NCBI GenBank assembly: GCA_937901225.1
Contig: CALCGX010000094.1
Span: 1 to 8,089 of the forward strand
DNA: 8,089 bases
DNA from: an uncultured Bacteroidales bacterium
Lineage (GTDB): Bacteria; Bacteroidota; Bacteroidia; Bacteroidales; Paludibacteraceae
Direction: 5' to 3'
Shown one piece after another: positions 1-4,598 of this stretch (positions within the stretch are counted from its first letter, which is position 1; each line of letters starts with the position of its first letter). The notes under the pieces are model-generated. The model did no database searches, was not told where the DNA came from, and saw nothing but the letters and a program-made list of their open reading frames with translations. A program made the translations under genes and the position numbers.

Positions 1-2066
1 TATTAAGTACTTCTGGAGAATTCATGATATCTGATTTTGGTATCAGTACTCGAATGCAGAGTTCCATGCGTCGCAGTTCGATACGTCAAAAACAGGATGC
101 CGACATTGCAGGTACCATCACCTATATGGCACCAGAGCTGTTCTCCAAAAACCCGTTGACGGTCAAGGCAACCGACATATGGGCTTTAGGTGCAACCATG
201 TATGAGGTACTCACTGGTGACATTCTCTTTTTAGGTCAAGGTGGTATATTGCAGTTGAAGGGAGCGGAAATTCCTGATATGTCAGATGCTTATTCGCACG
301 ACTTACGCACTTTAATCACGGATTGCTTGAGTTTAGACACATGGGATCGTCCTACGGCGGAAGAGTTATATACCTATGTTGATGCCAAAATCAAGAACCG
401 TCCTATTCCTATGCCTTGGCGAGAGCGATATCAAAAAACTGCACAAGAAAAGAGGACCTCTGCATATGACAAACCTAGTGCGCAAAGTACATCAAGAGAG
501 TTACTAAATGAACCAATAGAACAAAAACAACATAATACTTCGTTCATAAGAAGAAAGAGAATAGCTATTTGGAGTTCTATTTCTATATGTTTTTTAATTA
601 TAGGATATATTCTCATTAGTGAATATGAGCGTATTATAGATTCACATCGTATAGCAGTCGAACTATTTGATATAGAACTTGCAAGTGAAACTATTAATTC
701 TCAATTTGCTTCTAATAAACTTGATGAAATACATACCTACGAATCTCATTGGTTATTTAATTTAACTGATAAACAATCTGTTTATACTCAAAAAGAAAAA
801 GCACTTGAAGATAAATTAAAATATAATGGGCATGATTACGTTGATTTAGGATTGAGTGTTAAATGGGCAACTTGTAACGTCGGTGCAAGTAAACCAGAAA
901 AATATGGTGATTATTTTGCATGGGGGGAGACCAATCCAAAAAACGCTTATACATGGGAAACATATACTTATAGCAACAATTCAGAATACTCTCTAACCAA
1001 ATACAATGGTGTTAGCACTCATGGAATTATAGATCACAAATATATTCTTGAAGCGAGAGATGATGCTGCAACTATCCTTACAAATGGAGGCGGACGTATT
1101 CCTACACAAGAAGAGTTTGATGAATTACGAACCTTCTGTAATTGGGAATGGGTTTCTCTTCAAAATAATGTGAGTGGTTACATCATCACTGGACACAATG
1201 GTAATAAGATTTTTCTACCTGCTGCGGGCTATTGTAAAGGGAAAGATACACTTAAACAGAATACAGATGGTTATTATTGGTTAAATGCTATTCAGACAAG
1301 TAATCCCCAATATGCGTATTATATGTATTTTCACCATACATATGTACATGAGAATAATTATCGTGCGCGTTATTATGGTCTTCCGATTCGACCTGTTTTA
1401 GATACTACCACACTTACTATTGTAGTAAATAACATCCCTTTCAAAATGCAGCATGTACAAGGAGGAACATTCAATATGGGAGGTGATAGACCGCAACAAG
1501 TCACAGTATCTGATTATTATATCGCTGAAACAGAAGTTACACAAGCACTTTGGAAAGCCGTAATGGGAACAACTATTCAAGATGAATATGAAGAGTATAA
1601 AAAGCAATGTGAAGGAATGAACATTCACTTACGTATGCATGGAGAAGGAGATGAATACCCGATGTATTACCTATCATGGAATGAATGTCAGGAGTTTATT
1701 ACTAAATTAAATCAACTCACTGGCAAGCAATTTCGCTTGCCAACAGAAGCGGAATGGGAGTTCGCCGCTCGGGGAGGAAATCGCAGTAATGGATATAAGT
1801 ATGCAGGTAGTAATAACGTAGATGAGGTTGCGTGGTATAATCTCATTAATACCCATCCTGTTGCCCAAAAGAAACCAAATGAATTGGGATTGTTTGATAT
1901 GTCTGGTAATGTAGGTGAATGGTGTTCTACGAAACATAAGGGATATCGTGTAATACGTGGTGGAGGACATAAATATTATTCTAGATACAACACAATAACA
2001 AATTGTATGTATGATTTTCCTAATTCTGATGGATCTGGGGTAGGCTTTCGCCTAGTCACTCAATAA
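1..2066 (+). CDS. Membrane Ser/Thr protein kinase with FISUMP and SUMF1/FGE-like sensor domains, 5' partial
   Basis: The frame is open to the window start (codons from position 3) and reads through the ATG at 24, so that ATG is internal and the N-lobe and catalytic loop lie outside. Counting the ATG at 24 as residue 1: DFG at 4-6 opens the activation loop, MAPEL at 34-38 is the APE motif, DIWALG at 51-56 is the F-helix and DRP at 108-110 the last kinase helix. A proline-, Ser- and Gln-containing linker follows, then RRKR at 176-179 and a hydrophobic helix at about 180-199, placing the kinase in the cytoplasm and the rest in the periplasm. Residues 265-458 resemble a FISUMP domain (VDLGLSVKWATCNVG, GDYFAWGET). 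Residues 475-680 are a SUMF1/FGE-like domain (GGTFNMGG, ETEVTQALW, RLPTEAEWEFAARGG, DMSGNVGEW, GFRLV). The catalytic cysteine pair expected near the FGE C-terminus is not seen, so a binding rather than enzymatic role is inferred. The coding DNA from about 540 to 1440 is visibly AT-richer than the kinase part. Confidence 0.9.
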   Translation, partial: LSTSGEFMISDFGISTRMQSSMRRSSIRQKQDADIAGTITYMAPELFSKNPLTVKATDIWALGATMYEVLTGDILFLGQGGILQLKGAEIPDMSDAYSHDLRTLITDCLSLDTWDRPTAEELYTYVDAKIKNRPIPMPWRERYQKTAQEKRTSAYDKPSAQSTSRELLNEPIEQKQHNTSFIRRKRIAIWSSISICFLIIGYILISEYERIIDSHRIAVELFDIELASETINSQFASNKLDEIHTYESHWLFNLTDKQSVYTQKEKALEDKLKYNGHDYVDLGLSVKWATCNVGASKPEKYGDYFAWGETNPKNAYTWETYTYSNNSEYSLTKYNGVSTHGIIDHKYILEARDDAATILTNGGGRIPTQEEFDELRTFCNWEWVSLQNNVSGYIITGHNGNKIFLPAAGYCKGKDTLKQNTDGYYWLNAIQTSNPQYAYYMYFHHTYVHENNYRARYYGLPIRPVLDTTTLTIVVNNIPFKMQHVQGGTFNMGGDRPQQVTVSDYYIAETEVTQALWKAVMGTTIQDEYEEYKKQCEGMNIHLRMHGEGDEYPMYYLSWNECQEFITKLNQLTGKQFRLPTEAEWEFAARGGNRSNGYKYAGSNNVDEVAWYNLINTHPVAQKKPNELGLFDMSGNVGEWCSTKHKGYRVIRGGGHKYYSRYNTITNCMYDFPNSDGSGVGFRLVTQ

Positions 2067-2129
2067 TAATCCCCCCCTCTTCCTACTTTTTCCTGTTTTG
2101 TCGGGCTTTGTCCCACAATGACCAACGTT

Positions 2130-2156
2130 AACCCACAGCAACCCTGTGGGTTTGTT
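2130..2156 (+). terminator. Perfect 9-bp hairpin, possible terminator or operator
   Basis: Bases 2130-2138 (aacccacag) pair perfectly with 2144-2152 (ctgtgggtt) around a 5-base loop, followed by a short T-rich stretch (ttgtt). It lies 64 bases after the kinase stop, which suits a weak intrinsic terminator. It also ends only 6 bases before the -7 element at 2158, so it covers the expected -33 region of that promoter and could be an operator. Confidence 0.5.
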
Positions 2157-2157
2157 G

Positions 2158-2166
2158 TATCTTTGC
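2158..2166 (+). promoter_or_regulatory. Bacteroidetes -7 promoter element (TAtcTTTGC)
   Basis: TATCTTTGC matches the Bacteroidetes -7 consensus TAnnTTTG. No TTG-type -33 box is visible at the usual 19-21 base spacing; that interval is taken by the hairpin at 2130-2152. It is the best candidate promoter for the small gene at 2315, which would then have a leader of roughly 145 bases. Confidence 0.45.
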
Positions 2167-2242
2167 ACCCGATTTCGAAATAAGCGCGCATTTTGGATTC
2201 TAATACACCTAACATTATTAACCTTTCACGCTACAACGCAAA

Positions 2243-2282
2243 GCACACAACGTCCTAAGGGCACACAACGTCGCAACGCGAC
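2243..2282. repeat. Short direct repeats alternating with triloop hairpins
   Basis: The 12-mer gcacacaacgtc occurs at 2243-2254 and 2261-2272. Two small hairpins are woven in: gtcc-taa-gggc at 2252-2262 (one T-G pair) and gtcgc-aac-gcgac at 2270-2282. The pattern of a short spacer word followed by a tiny stem with a TAA or AAC loop recurs at 2676 and 3801. The element lies in the leader of the gene at 2315. Confidence 0.55.
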
Positions 2283-2314
2283 ATGTAACGTGAGTAAAAC
2301 GAACACAAAAAACT

Positions 2315-2656
2315 ATGGCAAAAATCCGTCCTATCGACACCGTCAAAACCATGAGTGGCAAAGTATGCGAACACTCCGACATGTACTTCCGTACCAACAA
2401 ACAAACCCTCAAAACCGTCACTGGCAAACTCTGCAACCCATCAGACGAGGAACCTACCGAGGCACAACTCAAAGCACAATCACGCTTCGCTAAGATCACG
2501 CAGGCAGCACGTACCATCATTGCTGACCCTGAGCAACGTGCCAAATACGAATCGGCTTATCGCAAGCAACACCGTATCGGTTCGCTCTTGGGCTATGTAG
2601 TCAGCAAGATCAAAAGTCAATACGACGAGAACGGCGACCCCATCGCCAACTCCTAA
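2315..2656 (+). CDS. Small protein of unknown function, paralogue of the gene at 3084
   Basis: A 113-residue soluble protein without signal peptide or membrane helix. I do not recognise its family. It aligns along its length with the product of 3084-3431. Shared points are an SGK motif near residues 14-16 (SGKV here, SGKL there), then T..Q...FA.I.Q.. R....DP and a KQ followed by a hydrophobic C-terminal helix (LLGYVVSKI here, INAFVFNI there). Many basic residues and a helical C-terminal half would allow DNA, RNA or protein binding, but nothing fixes a role. The start is the ATG at 2315, which aligns with the ATG of the paralogue (MAKI versus MAHV). There is no Shine-Dalgarno sequence, only an A-rich stretch (acacaaaaaact) as is common in this phylum. 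A probable promoter lies at 2158. Codons look native and favour C-ending triplets, unlike the AT-rich spacer that follows. Confidence 0.8.
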   Translation: MAKIRPIDTVKTMSGKVCEHSDMYFRTNKQTLKTVTGKLCNPSDEEPTEAQLKAQSRFAKITQAARTIIADPEQRAKYESAYRKQHRIGSLLGYVVSKIKSQYDENGDPIANS

Positions 2657-2735
2657 CCCTAAACACTAAACAGTAGCGGCAACGCCGCGTTCACTAAACA
2701 CTAAACTCTAAACACTAAAACCTCTAACCCCCTCC
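2657..2735. repeat. CTAAACA heptamer repeats with embedded hairpin, copy 1
   Basis: Directly after the stop codon at 2656, imperfect tandem copies of the 7-mer ctaaaca (variants ctaaact, ctctaaa) run to about 2735. They are split by the hairpin gcggc-aac-gccgc (2676-2688). The part 2659-2701 recurs at 3784-3826, exactly 1125 bases downstream and without gaps. Confidence 0.75.
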
Positions 2736-2792
2736 GACGGCATGGAGGATATCCGAGCACCGAGTAAAAACACTTTTTTTGTTTTCCTCTCC

Positions 2793-2813
2793 AAATGCGG
2801 CTTTGCTGCATTT
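2793..2813. other. 9-bp hairpin with ttt triloop
   Basis: aaatgcggc (2793-2801) pairs with gctgcattt (2805-2813) around a ttt loop, with one G-T pair. A T-run (2774-2780) lies upstream rather than downstream, so it is not a normal + strand terminator. On the opposite strand the hairpin would be followed by aggaaaacaaaaaaa, not a T-run either. Confidence 0.45.
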
Positions 2814-2842
2814 CATTAGAGCAAAAACAAAACTTATCTTCG

Positions 2843-2881
2843 AATTGTCAATAATTGTCATTTTAATTGTCATGAATTGTC
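2843..2881. promoter_or_regulatory. Phased AATTGTC array, copy A
   Basis: Four copies of aattgtc start at 2843, 2853, 2865 and 2875, a spacing of 10, 12 and 10 bases, so about one helical turn each. A TAttTTTG box follows at 2909-2916. The regular phasing suggests binding sites for a DNA-binding protein on one face of the helix. No matching regulator can be named. Confidence 0.6.
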
Positions 2882-2908
2882 TTTAAATATTGACCTTCGA
2901 TTTTTAAT

Positions 2909-2934
2909 TATTTTTGTAGCGAAGCGTATTTTTG
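2909..2934 (+). promoter_or_regulatory. Two -7-like boxes (TAttTTTG) after array A
   Basis: TATTTTTG occurs at 2909-2916 and again at 2927-2934; both fit TAnnTTTG exactly. Neither has a TTG at the normal 19-21 base distance, and T-rich DNA yields such matches easily, so promoter activity is only suggested. The first box lies 34 bases after the start of the last AATTGTC, the same distance as in the second array. Confidence 0.35.
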
Positions 2935-2946
2935 TTCCTAAAAAAT

Positions 2947-2985
2947 AATTGTCAATAATTGTCGCCTTAATTGACGTGAATTGTC
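2947..2985. promoter_or_regulatory. Phased AATTGTC array, copy B
   Basis: aattgtc at 2947, 2957 and 2979 and the variant aattgac at 2969 repeat the 10/12/10 spacing of copy A exactly 104 bases downstream. The similarity continues past the array with a shared ttcga and a TAatTTTG box at 3013-3020, again 34 bases after the last site starts. The whole unit of about 75 bases is therefore an imperfect duplication. Confidence 0.6.
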
Positions 2986-3012
2986 TTAAAATACGATCTT
3001 CGAAATTTTTGA

Positions 3013-3020
3013 TAATTTTG
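3013..3020 (+). promoter_or_regulatory. -7-like box TAatTTTG after array B
   Basis: TAATTTTG fits the TAnnTTTG consensus and sits 64 bases before the ATG at 3084. It is the most plausible start-proximal promoter box for the gene at 3084 and holds the same position relative to array B as 2909-2916 does to array A. No -33 TTG is visible at normal spacing; the array may substitute for it through an activator. Confidence 0.4.
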
Positions 3021-3062
3021 GGTCAAATTTTCTACAATTTTTGTTTTTAATTATTTTACTCG

Positions 3063-3081
3063 GTGTTCGATTGCCGAACAC
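3063..3081 (+). promoter_or_regulatory. Perfect 7-bp hairpin ending two bases before the start codon
   Basis: gtgttcg (3063-3069) pairs perfectly with cgaacac (3075-3081) around attgc. The ATG follows at 3084, so in the mRNA the stem would occupy the ribosome-binding region of the downstream gene. Its left arm overlaps the right end of the 16-bp inverted repeat, and its right arm (ccgaacac) nearly copies the left end (ccgagcac at 2753-2760). Confidence 0.5.
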
Positions 3082-3083
3082 AT

Positions 3084-3431
3084 ATGGCACACGTAACCTT
3101 AGCAGCCCCTATCACTGGCTTGAGCGGTAAGCTCTCCAAATCGCATGCCGTGGTGTTCAACATGCGACAAGCGCCCACCAGCAACGAGCGTATGATCAGC
3201 ATGCCTTGCTACACCAACTACCGCGACCCGATGAAGAAAGTCAAACTCACCGACAACCAAAAGACTTGGAATGCCAAGTTCGCAGAAATCGCACAAATGA
3301 CCCGCGAACGTTTGGAGGATCCTGCTTTCATGGCAAGCGATATGACTGCCTTTGCTAAGCAATCCAAGTTCAAAACCATCAATGCATTTGTCTTCAACAT
3401 CTGCAAAGAGGAACTCGAAAACGGCAAGTAA
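3084..3431 (+). CDS. Small protein of unknown function, paralogue of the gene at 2315
   Basis: A 115-residue soluble protein, family not recognised. I take the ATG at 3084 rather than the in-frame GTG at 3063, because MAHV then aligns with MAKI of the paralogue and the GTG lies inside a hairpin. From about residue 55 the chain reads LTDNQKTWNAKFAEIAQ, then R..L.DP and KQSKFKT, matching PTEAQ...RFAKITQ, DPE and KQHRIG of the other copy. The C-terminal INAFVFNI is hydrophobic but too short for a membrane helix. Identity between the two is low, so the duplication is old or the copies evolve fast. The stop is followed at once by five heptamer repeats and the holin-like gene 34 bases on, so it is probably cotranscribed with that gene. 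Possible roles include a phage structural or regulatory protein; none is shown by the sequence. Confidence 0.8.
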   Translation: MAHVTLAAPITGLSGKLSKSHAVVFNMRQAPTSNERMISMPCYTNYRDPMKKVKLTDNQKTWNAKFAEIAQMTRERLEDPAFMASDMTAFAKQSKFKTINAFVFNICKEELENGK

Positions 3432-3465
3432 TTGTCAATTGTCAACTGTCAACTGTCAACTGTCA
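3432..3465. repeat. Tandem (C/T)TGTCAA heptamers filling the whole intergenic gap
   Basis: The 34 bases between the stop at 3429-3431 and the ATG at 3466 are five tandem heptamers: ttgtcaa twice and ctgtcaa three times. The last A of the fifth unit is the A of the start codon. There is no room for a Shine-Dalgarno sequence other than this repeat. The same heptamer family lies inside the gene at 4146. Confidence 0.85.
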
Positions 3466-3651
3466 ATGAAGCGCTTGCAACTCATCATCGCTACTGCAAT
3501 GTGCATCTTCGGGTGCGCATTGCTTGCATGTGGCTTCCTCTGCCCGCCAATGGGTGAGATACACCACTCCGTGCTCATCGCCTTCGGTGAAATACTCACC
3601 TTCAGCGGCAGTCTTATAGGCATTGACTATAAATACAGGTATAAAGAATAA
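3466..3651 (+). CDS. Putative holin-like small membrane protein
   Basis: A 61-residue protein with two hydrophobic segments, at about residues 5-25 (LIIATAMCIFGCALLACGFL) and 34-53 (around HSVLIAFGEILTFSGSLIG). They are joined by a short turn with CPPMGEIH, and a basic tyrosine-rich tail (DYKYRYKE) follows. Size, two helices and charged tail fit a class II-type phage holin, which would make pores in the inner membrane and release or activate the endolysin. It is placed directly upstream of an endolysin-like and a spanin-like gene, which supports that reading more than the sequence itself. The ATG at 3466 touches the preceding heptamer repeat. A second, degenerate copy of its last codons lies at 3742-3780. 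A plain small membrane protein of unrelated role remains possible. Confidence 0.65.
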   Translation: MKRLQLIIATAMCIFGCALLACGFLCPPMGEIHHSVLIAFGEILTFSGSLIGIDYKYRYKE

Positions 3652-3714
3652 AGGCGAAACTTGTTTTCGACTTTAAGAGGAGGAGTCGCCTTTGCCCAAT
3701 GACGCAAAGCGTCA
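3650..3714. other. Two inverted repeats after the holin-like gene
   Basis: aaaggcga (3650-3657, starting in the stop codon) pairs with tcgccttt (3686-3693) across a 28-base loop. A tight hairpin tgacgc-aaa-gcgtca (3700-3714) follows. Neither is followed by a long T-run, so termination is uncertain. The second resembles the other triloop hairpins of this block. Confidence 0.4.
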
Positions 3715-3741
3715 GTCAATGCAAATGGCGTACTACGACGA

Positions 3742-3780
3742 GGCATCGACTACAAGTACCGCTACAAATCCCCCTCCTGA
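3742..3780 (+). pseudogene. Degenerate remnant of a second holin-like gene (3' end)
   Basis: Read from 3742, the sequence gives GIDYKYRYKSPS and a TGA at 3778-3780. The intact gene ends GIDYKYRYKE and stop. Nine consecutive residues are identical although the DNA differs at several third positions (ggcatcgactacaag versus ggcattgactataaa), so this is an old duplicate rather than a recent copy. Upstream in the same frame the similarity fades and a stop lies at 3700-3702. The 184-base spacer between the holin-like and endolysin-like genes therefore holds a decayed gene tail. Confidence 0.65.
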
Positions 3781-3783
3781 CCT

Positions 3784-3826
3784 CTAAACACTAAACAGTA
3801 GCGCCTAAGGCGCGTTCACTAAACAC
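3784..3826. repeat. CTAAACA heptamers with embedded hairpin, copy 2
   Basis: This matches 2659-2701 over 43 bases without gaps and with only four differences. Two differences are in the triloop (taa here, aac there). The other two are the partners of one stem base pair, which is swapped from G-C to C-G (gcgcc-taa-ggcgc at 3801-3813). It ends 9 bases before the ATG at 3836. Confidence 0.8.
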
Positions 3827-3835
3827 CAAAAGAGT

Positions 3836-4237
3836 ATGTATATCCGTTTAATCCGTAATCAACCCCAAGCCTCCGCCATCACTGGTCGCCTTATTATCAA
3901 TGGTCGTTGGTTCTGCAACACCCTTGAGCGTGTCGGCTACCAAATTCCCGCCATTTGTTACCCTATACGCGTTACCCAATCGCCTCGTTTCAAACGCCTA
4001 CTGCCTATCGTGCAGAACGTCCCACAGCGCAGCGGCATCCGCTTTCATGTAGGCAAGCAACCAAAGCACTCTACAGGTTGTATCTTGCTACCCGACCGCG
4101 AAACTGAAAACAAATTCACTAACCTCCTATTAGAAACGCAATCCCATGAAGAGATTATTCTTGAAGTCACTGACTTTCGTCCTGGCACTGAGTATGGCTA
4201 CAATACTCCTTGCCCTCCCGAGTTGCAAAAGCCTTGA
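3836..4237 (+). CDS. DUF5675-like protein, putative endolysin
   Basis: A 133-residue protein resembling the DUF5675 family of phage and prophage genomes. The pattern seen is TLE at 29-31, a proline-rich PAICYPI strand, SPRFKRLLPIVQNVP at 49-63, and SGIRFHVG with H71 followed by STGCILL with C82. The spaced His and Gly-Cys resemble the HxG...S.GC signature of L,D-transpeptidase (YkuD) folds, so action on peptidoglycan peptides is inferred, with H71 and C82 as candidate catalytic residues. No signal peptide is seen, so export would rely on the upstream holin-like protein. Length fits the family. The ATG at 3836 is preceded by the CTAAACA repeat and lacks a clear Shine-Dalgarno sequence. Its last 92 bases overlap the next gene in another frame, as is common for endolysin and spanin genes. 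Confidence 0.7.
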   Translation: MYIRLIRNQPQASAITGRLIINGRWFCNTLERVGYQIPAICYPIRVTQSPRFKRLLPIVQNVPQRSGIRFHVGKQPKHSTGCILLPDRETENKFTNLLLETQSHEEIILEVTDFRPGTEYGYNTPCPPELQKP

Positions 4238-4598
4238 CAGTGTACAGTGTACTATTGACAGTGTACATCACAACAGCGTTTCCCAACTGTCAACTCTCAA
4301 CTCTCAATTGTCAACTGTCCACGACAGCATTGTCTATCGCGAGCGCATAGTCCACGATACAGTCTTTATCACGAAGGAAGTCTATCGCGACAAACAACTG
4401 TCAACTCTCAACTCTCAATTGTCAACTATAGCGGACACGATCCACGTAGTGGAGTATCGTGACCGCGTGGTAGAGCACCCCCCTGAGCGCTATATACCAC
4501 CATTCTACAAACGCTGCACCATTGTACTTTGGATAATCATTGCATTAGGCATCGTTTACCTCATACTTCGTACAAAAATCCACGCCTTTCACCTTTAA
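4146..4598 (+). CDS. Lipoprotein with C-terminal membrane anchor, putative unimolecular spanin
   Basis: A 150-residue protein. Residues 1-27 form a lipoprotein signal (MKRLFLK, hydrophobic stretch, LPSC with Cys 27), and 124-142 form a membrane helix (around CTIVLWIIIALGIVYLILR) near the C-terminus. An outer-membrane lipid anchor joined to an inner-membrane helix by a periplasmic linker is the architecture of single-gene spanins such as gp11 of phage T1, which fuse the two membranes at the end of lysis. The linker has 7-residue repeats: LDSVQCT/IDSVHHN at 30-43 and QLSTLNSQLST at both 47-57 and 84-94. Motifs like VHDSIVYRERIVHDTV, with Asp, Arg and aromatic alternation, are also present. No acidic lipoprotein export signal follows Cys 27, so it should stay periplasm-facing. 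The ATG lies 92 bases inside the upstream gene. Function is inferred from architecture and neighbours, not from a recognised family. Confidence 0.65.
   Translation: MKRLFLKSLTFVLALSMATILLALPSCKSLDSVQCTIDSVHHNSVSQLSTLNSQLSTVHDSIVYRERIVHDTVFITKEVYRDKQLSTLNSQLSTIADTIHVVEYRDRVVEHPPERYIPPFYKRCTIVLWIIIALGIVYLILRTKIHAFHL
4234..4266. repeat. 21-base period repeat inside the spanin-like gene
   Basis: ttgacagtgtac occurs at 4234-4245 and 4255-4266, a period of 21 bases or 7 codons. In the frame of the gene at 4146 it gives LDSV and IDSV seven residues apart. The first copy includes the stop codon of the upstream gene. Confidence 0.6.
4284..4427. repeat. Two identical 33-base heptamer blocks inside a gene
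   Basis: Bases 4284-4316 and 4395-4427 are identical over 33 bases and lie 111 bases (37 codons) apart in the same frame. Each consists of heptamers of the (C/T)T(G/C)TCAA type, the family seen between genes at 3432-3465. Each encodes QLSTLNSQLST, with leucines spaced 3 and 4 apart. Confidence 0.9.

Larger units (their letters stand above)
2754..3069. repeat. 316-bp AT-rich segment bounded by 16-bp inverted repeats
   Basis: Bases 2754-2769 (cgagcaccgagtaaaa) are the reverse complement of 3054-3069 (ttttactcggtgttcg) with a single G-T mismatch, giving 12 perfect pairs plus 3 more outside it. The enclosed segment is strongly AT-rich compared with the genes on either side and carries the phased AATTGTC arrays and several -7-like boxes. 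No target-site duplication is visible at the edges. It could be a small mobile-type element, an invertible promoter segment, or a long-range pairing in DNA or RNA; the sequence does not decide between these. Confidence 0.6.

Noticed and set aside
1940..2060. Variable region of a diversity-generating retroelement
   Set aside because: The FGE-like C-terminus is the right kind of place, but no template copy and no reverse transcriptase lie in the window.
2146..2493. 115-residue + strand frame overlapping the gene at 2315
   Set aside because: It begins in the hairpin and promoter, reads through repeats, and its protein is low-complexity Thr, Arg and Gln; the frame at 2315 has a paralogue and normal composition.
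2243..2735. CRISPR array
   Set aside because: Repeats are 7-12 bases, partly tandem, without regularly sized unique spacers or cas genes.
3352..3465. In-frame extension of the holin-like gene upstream to an ATG at 3352 (99 residues)
   Set aside because: The extra part overlaps the gene at 3084 and reads the heptamer repeat. The ATG at 3466 gives a normal small two-helix protein.
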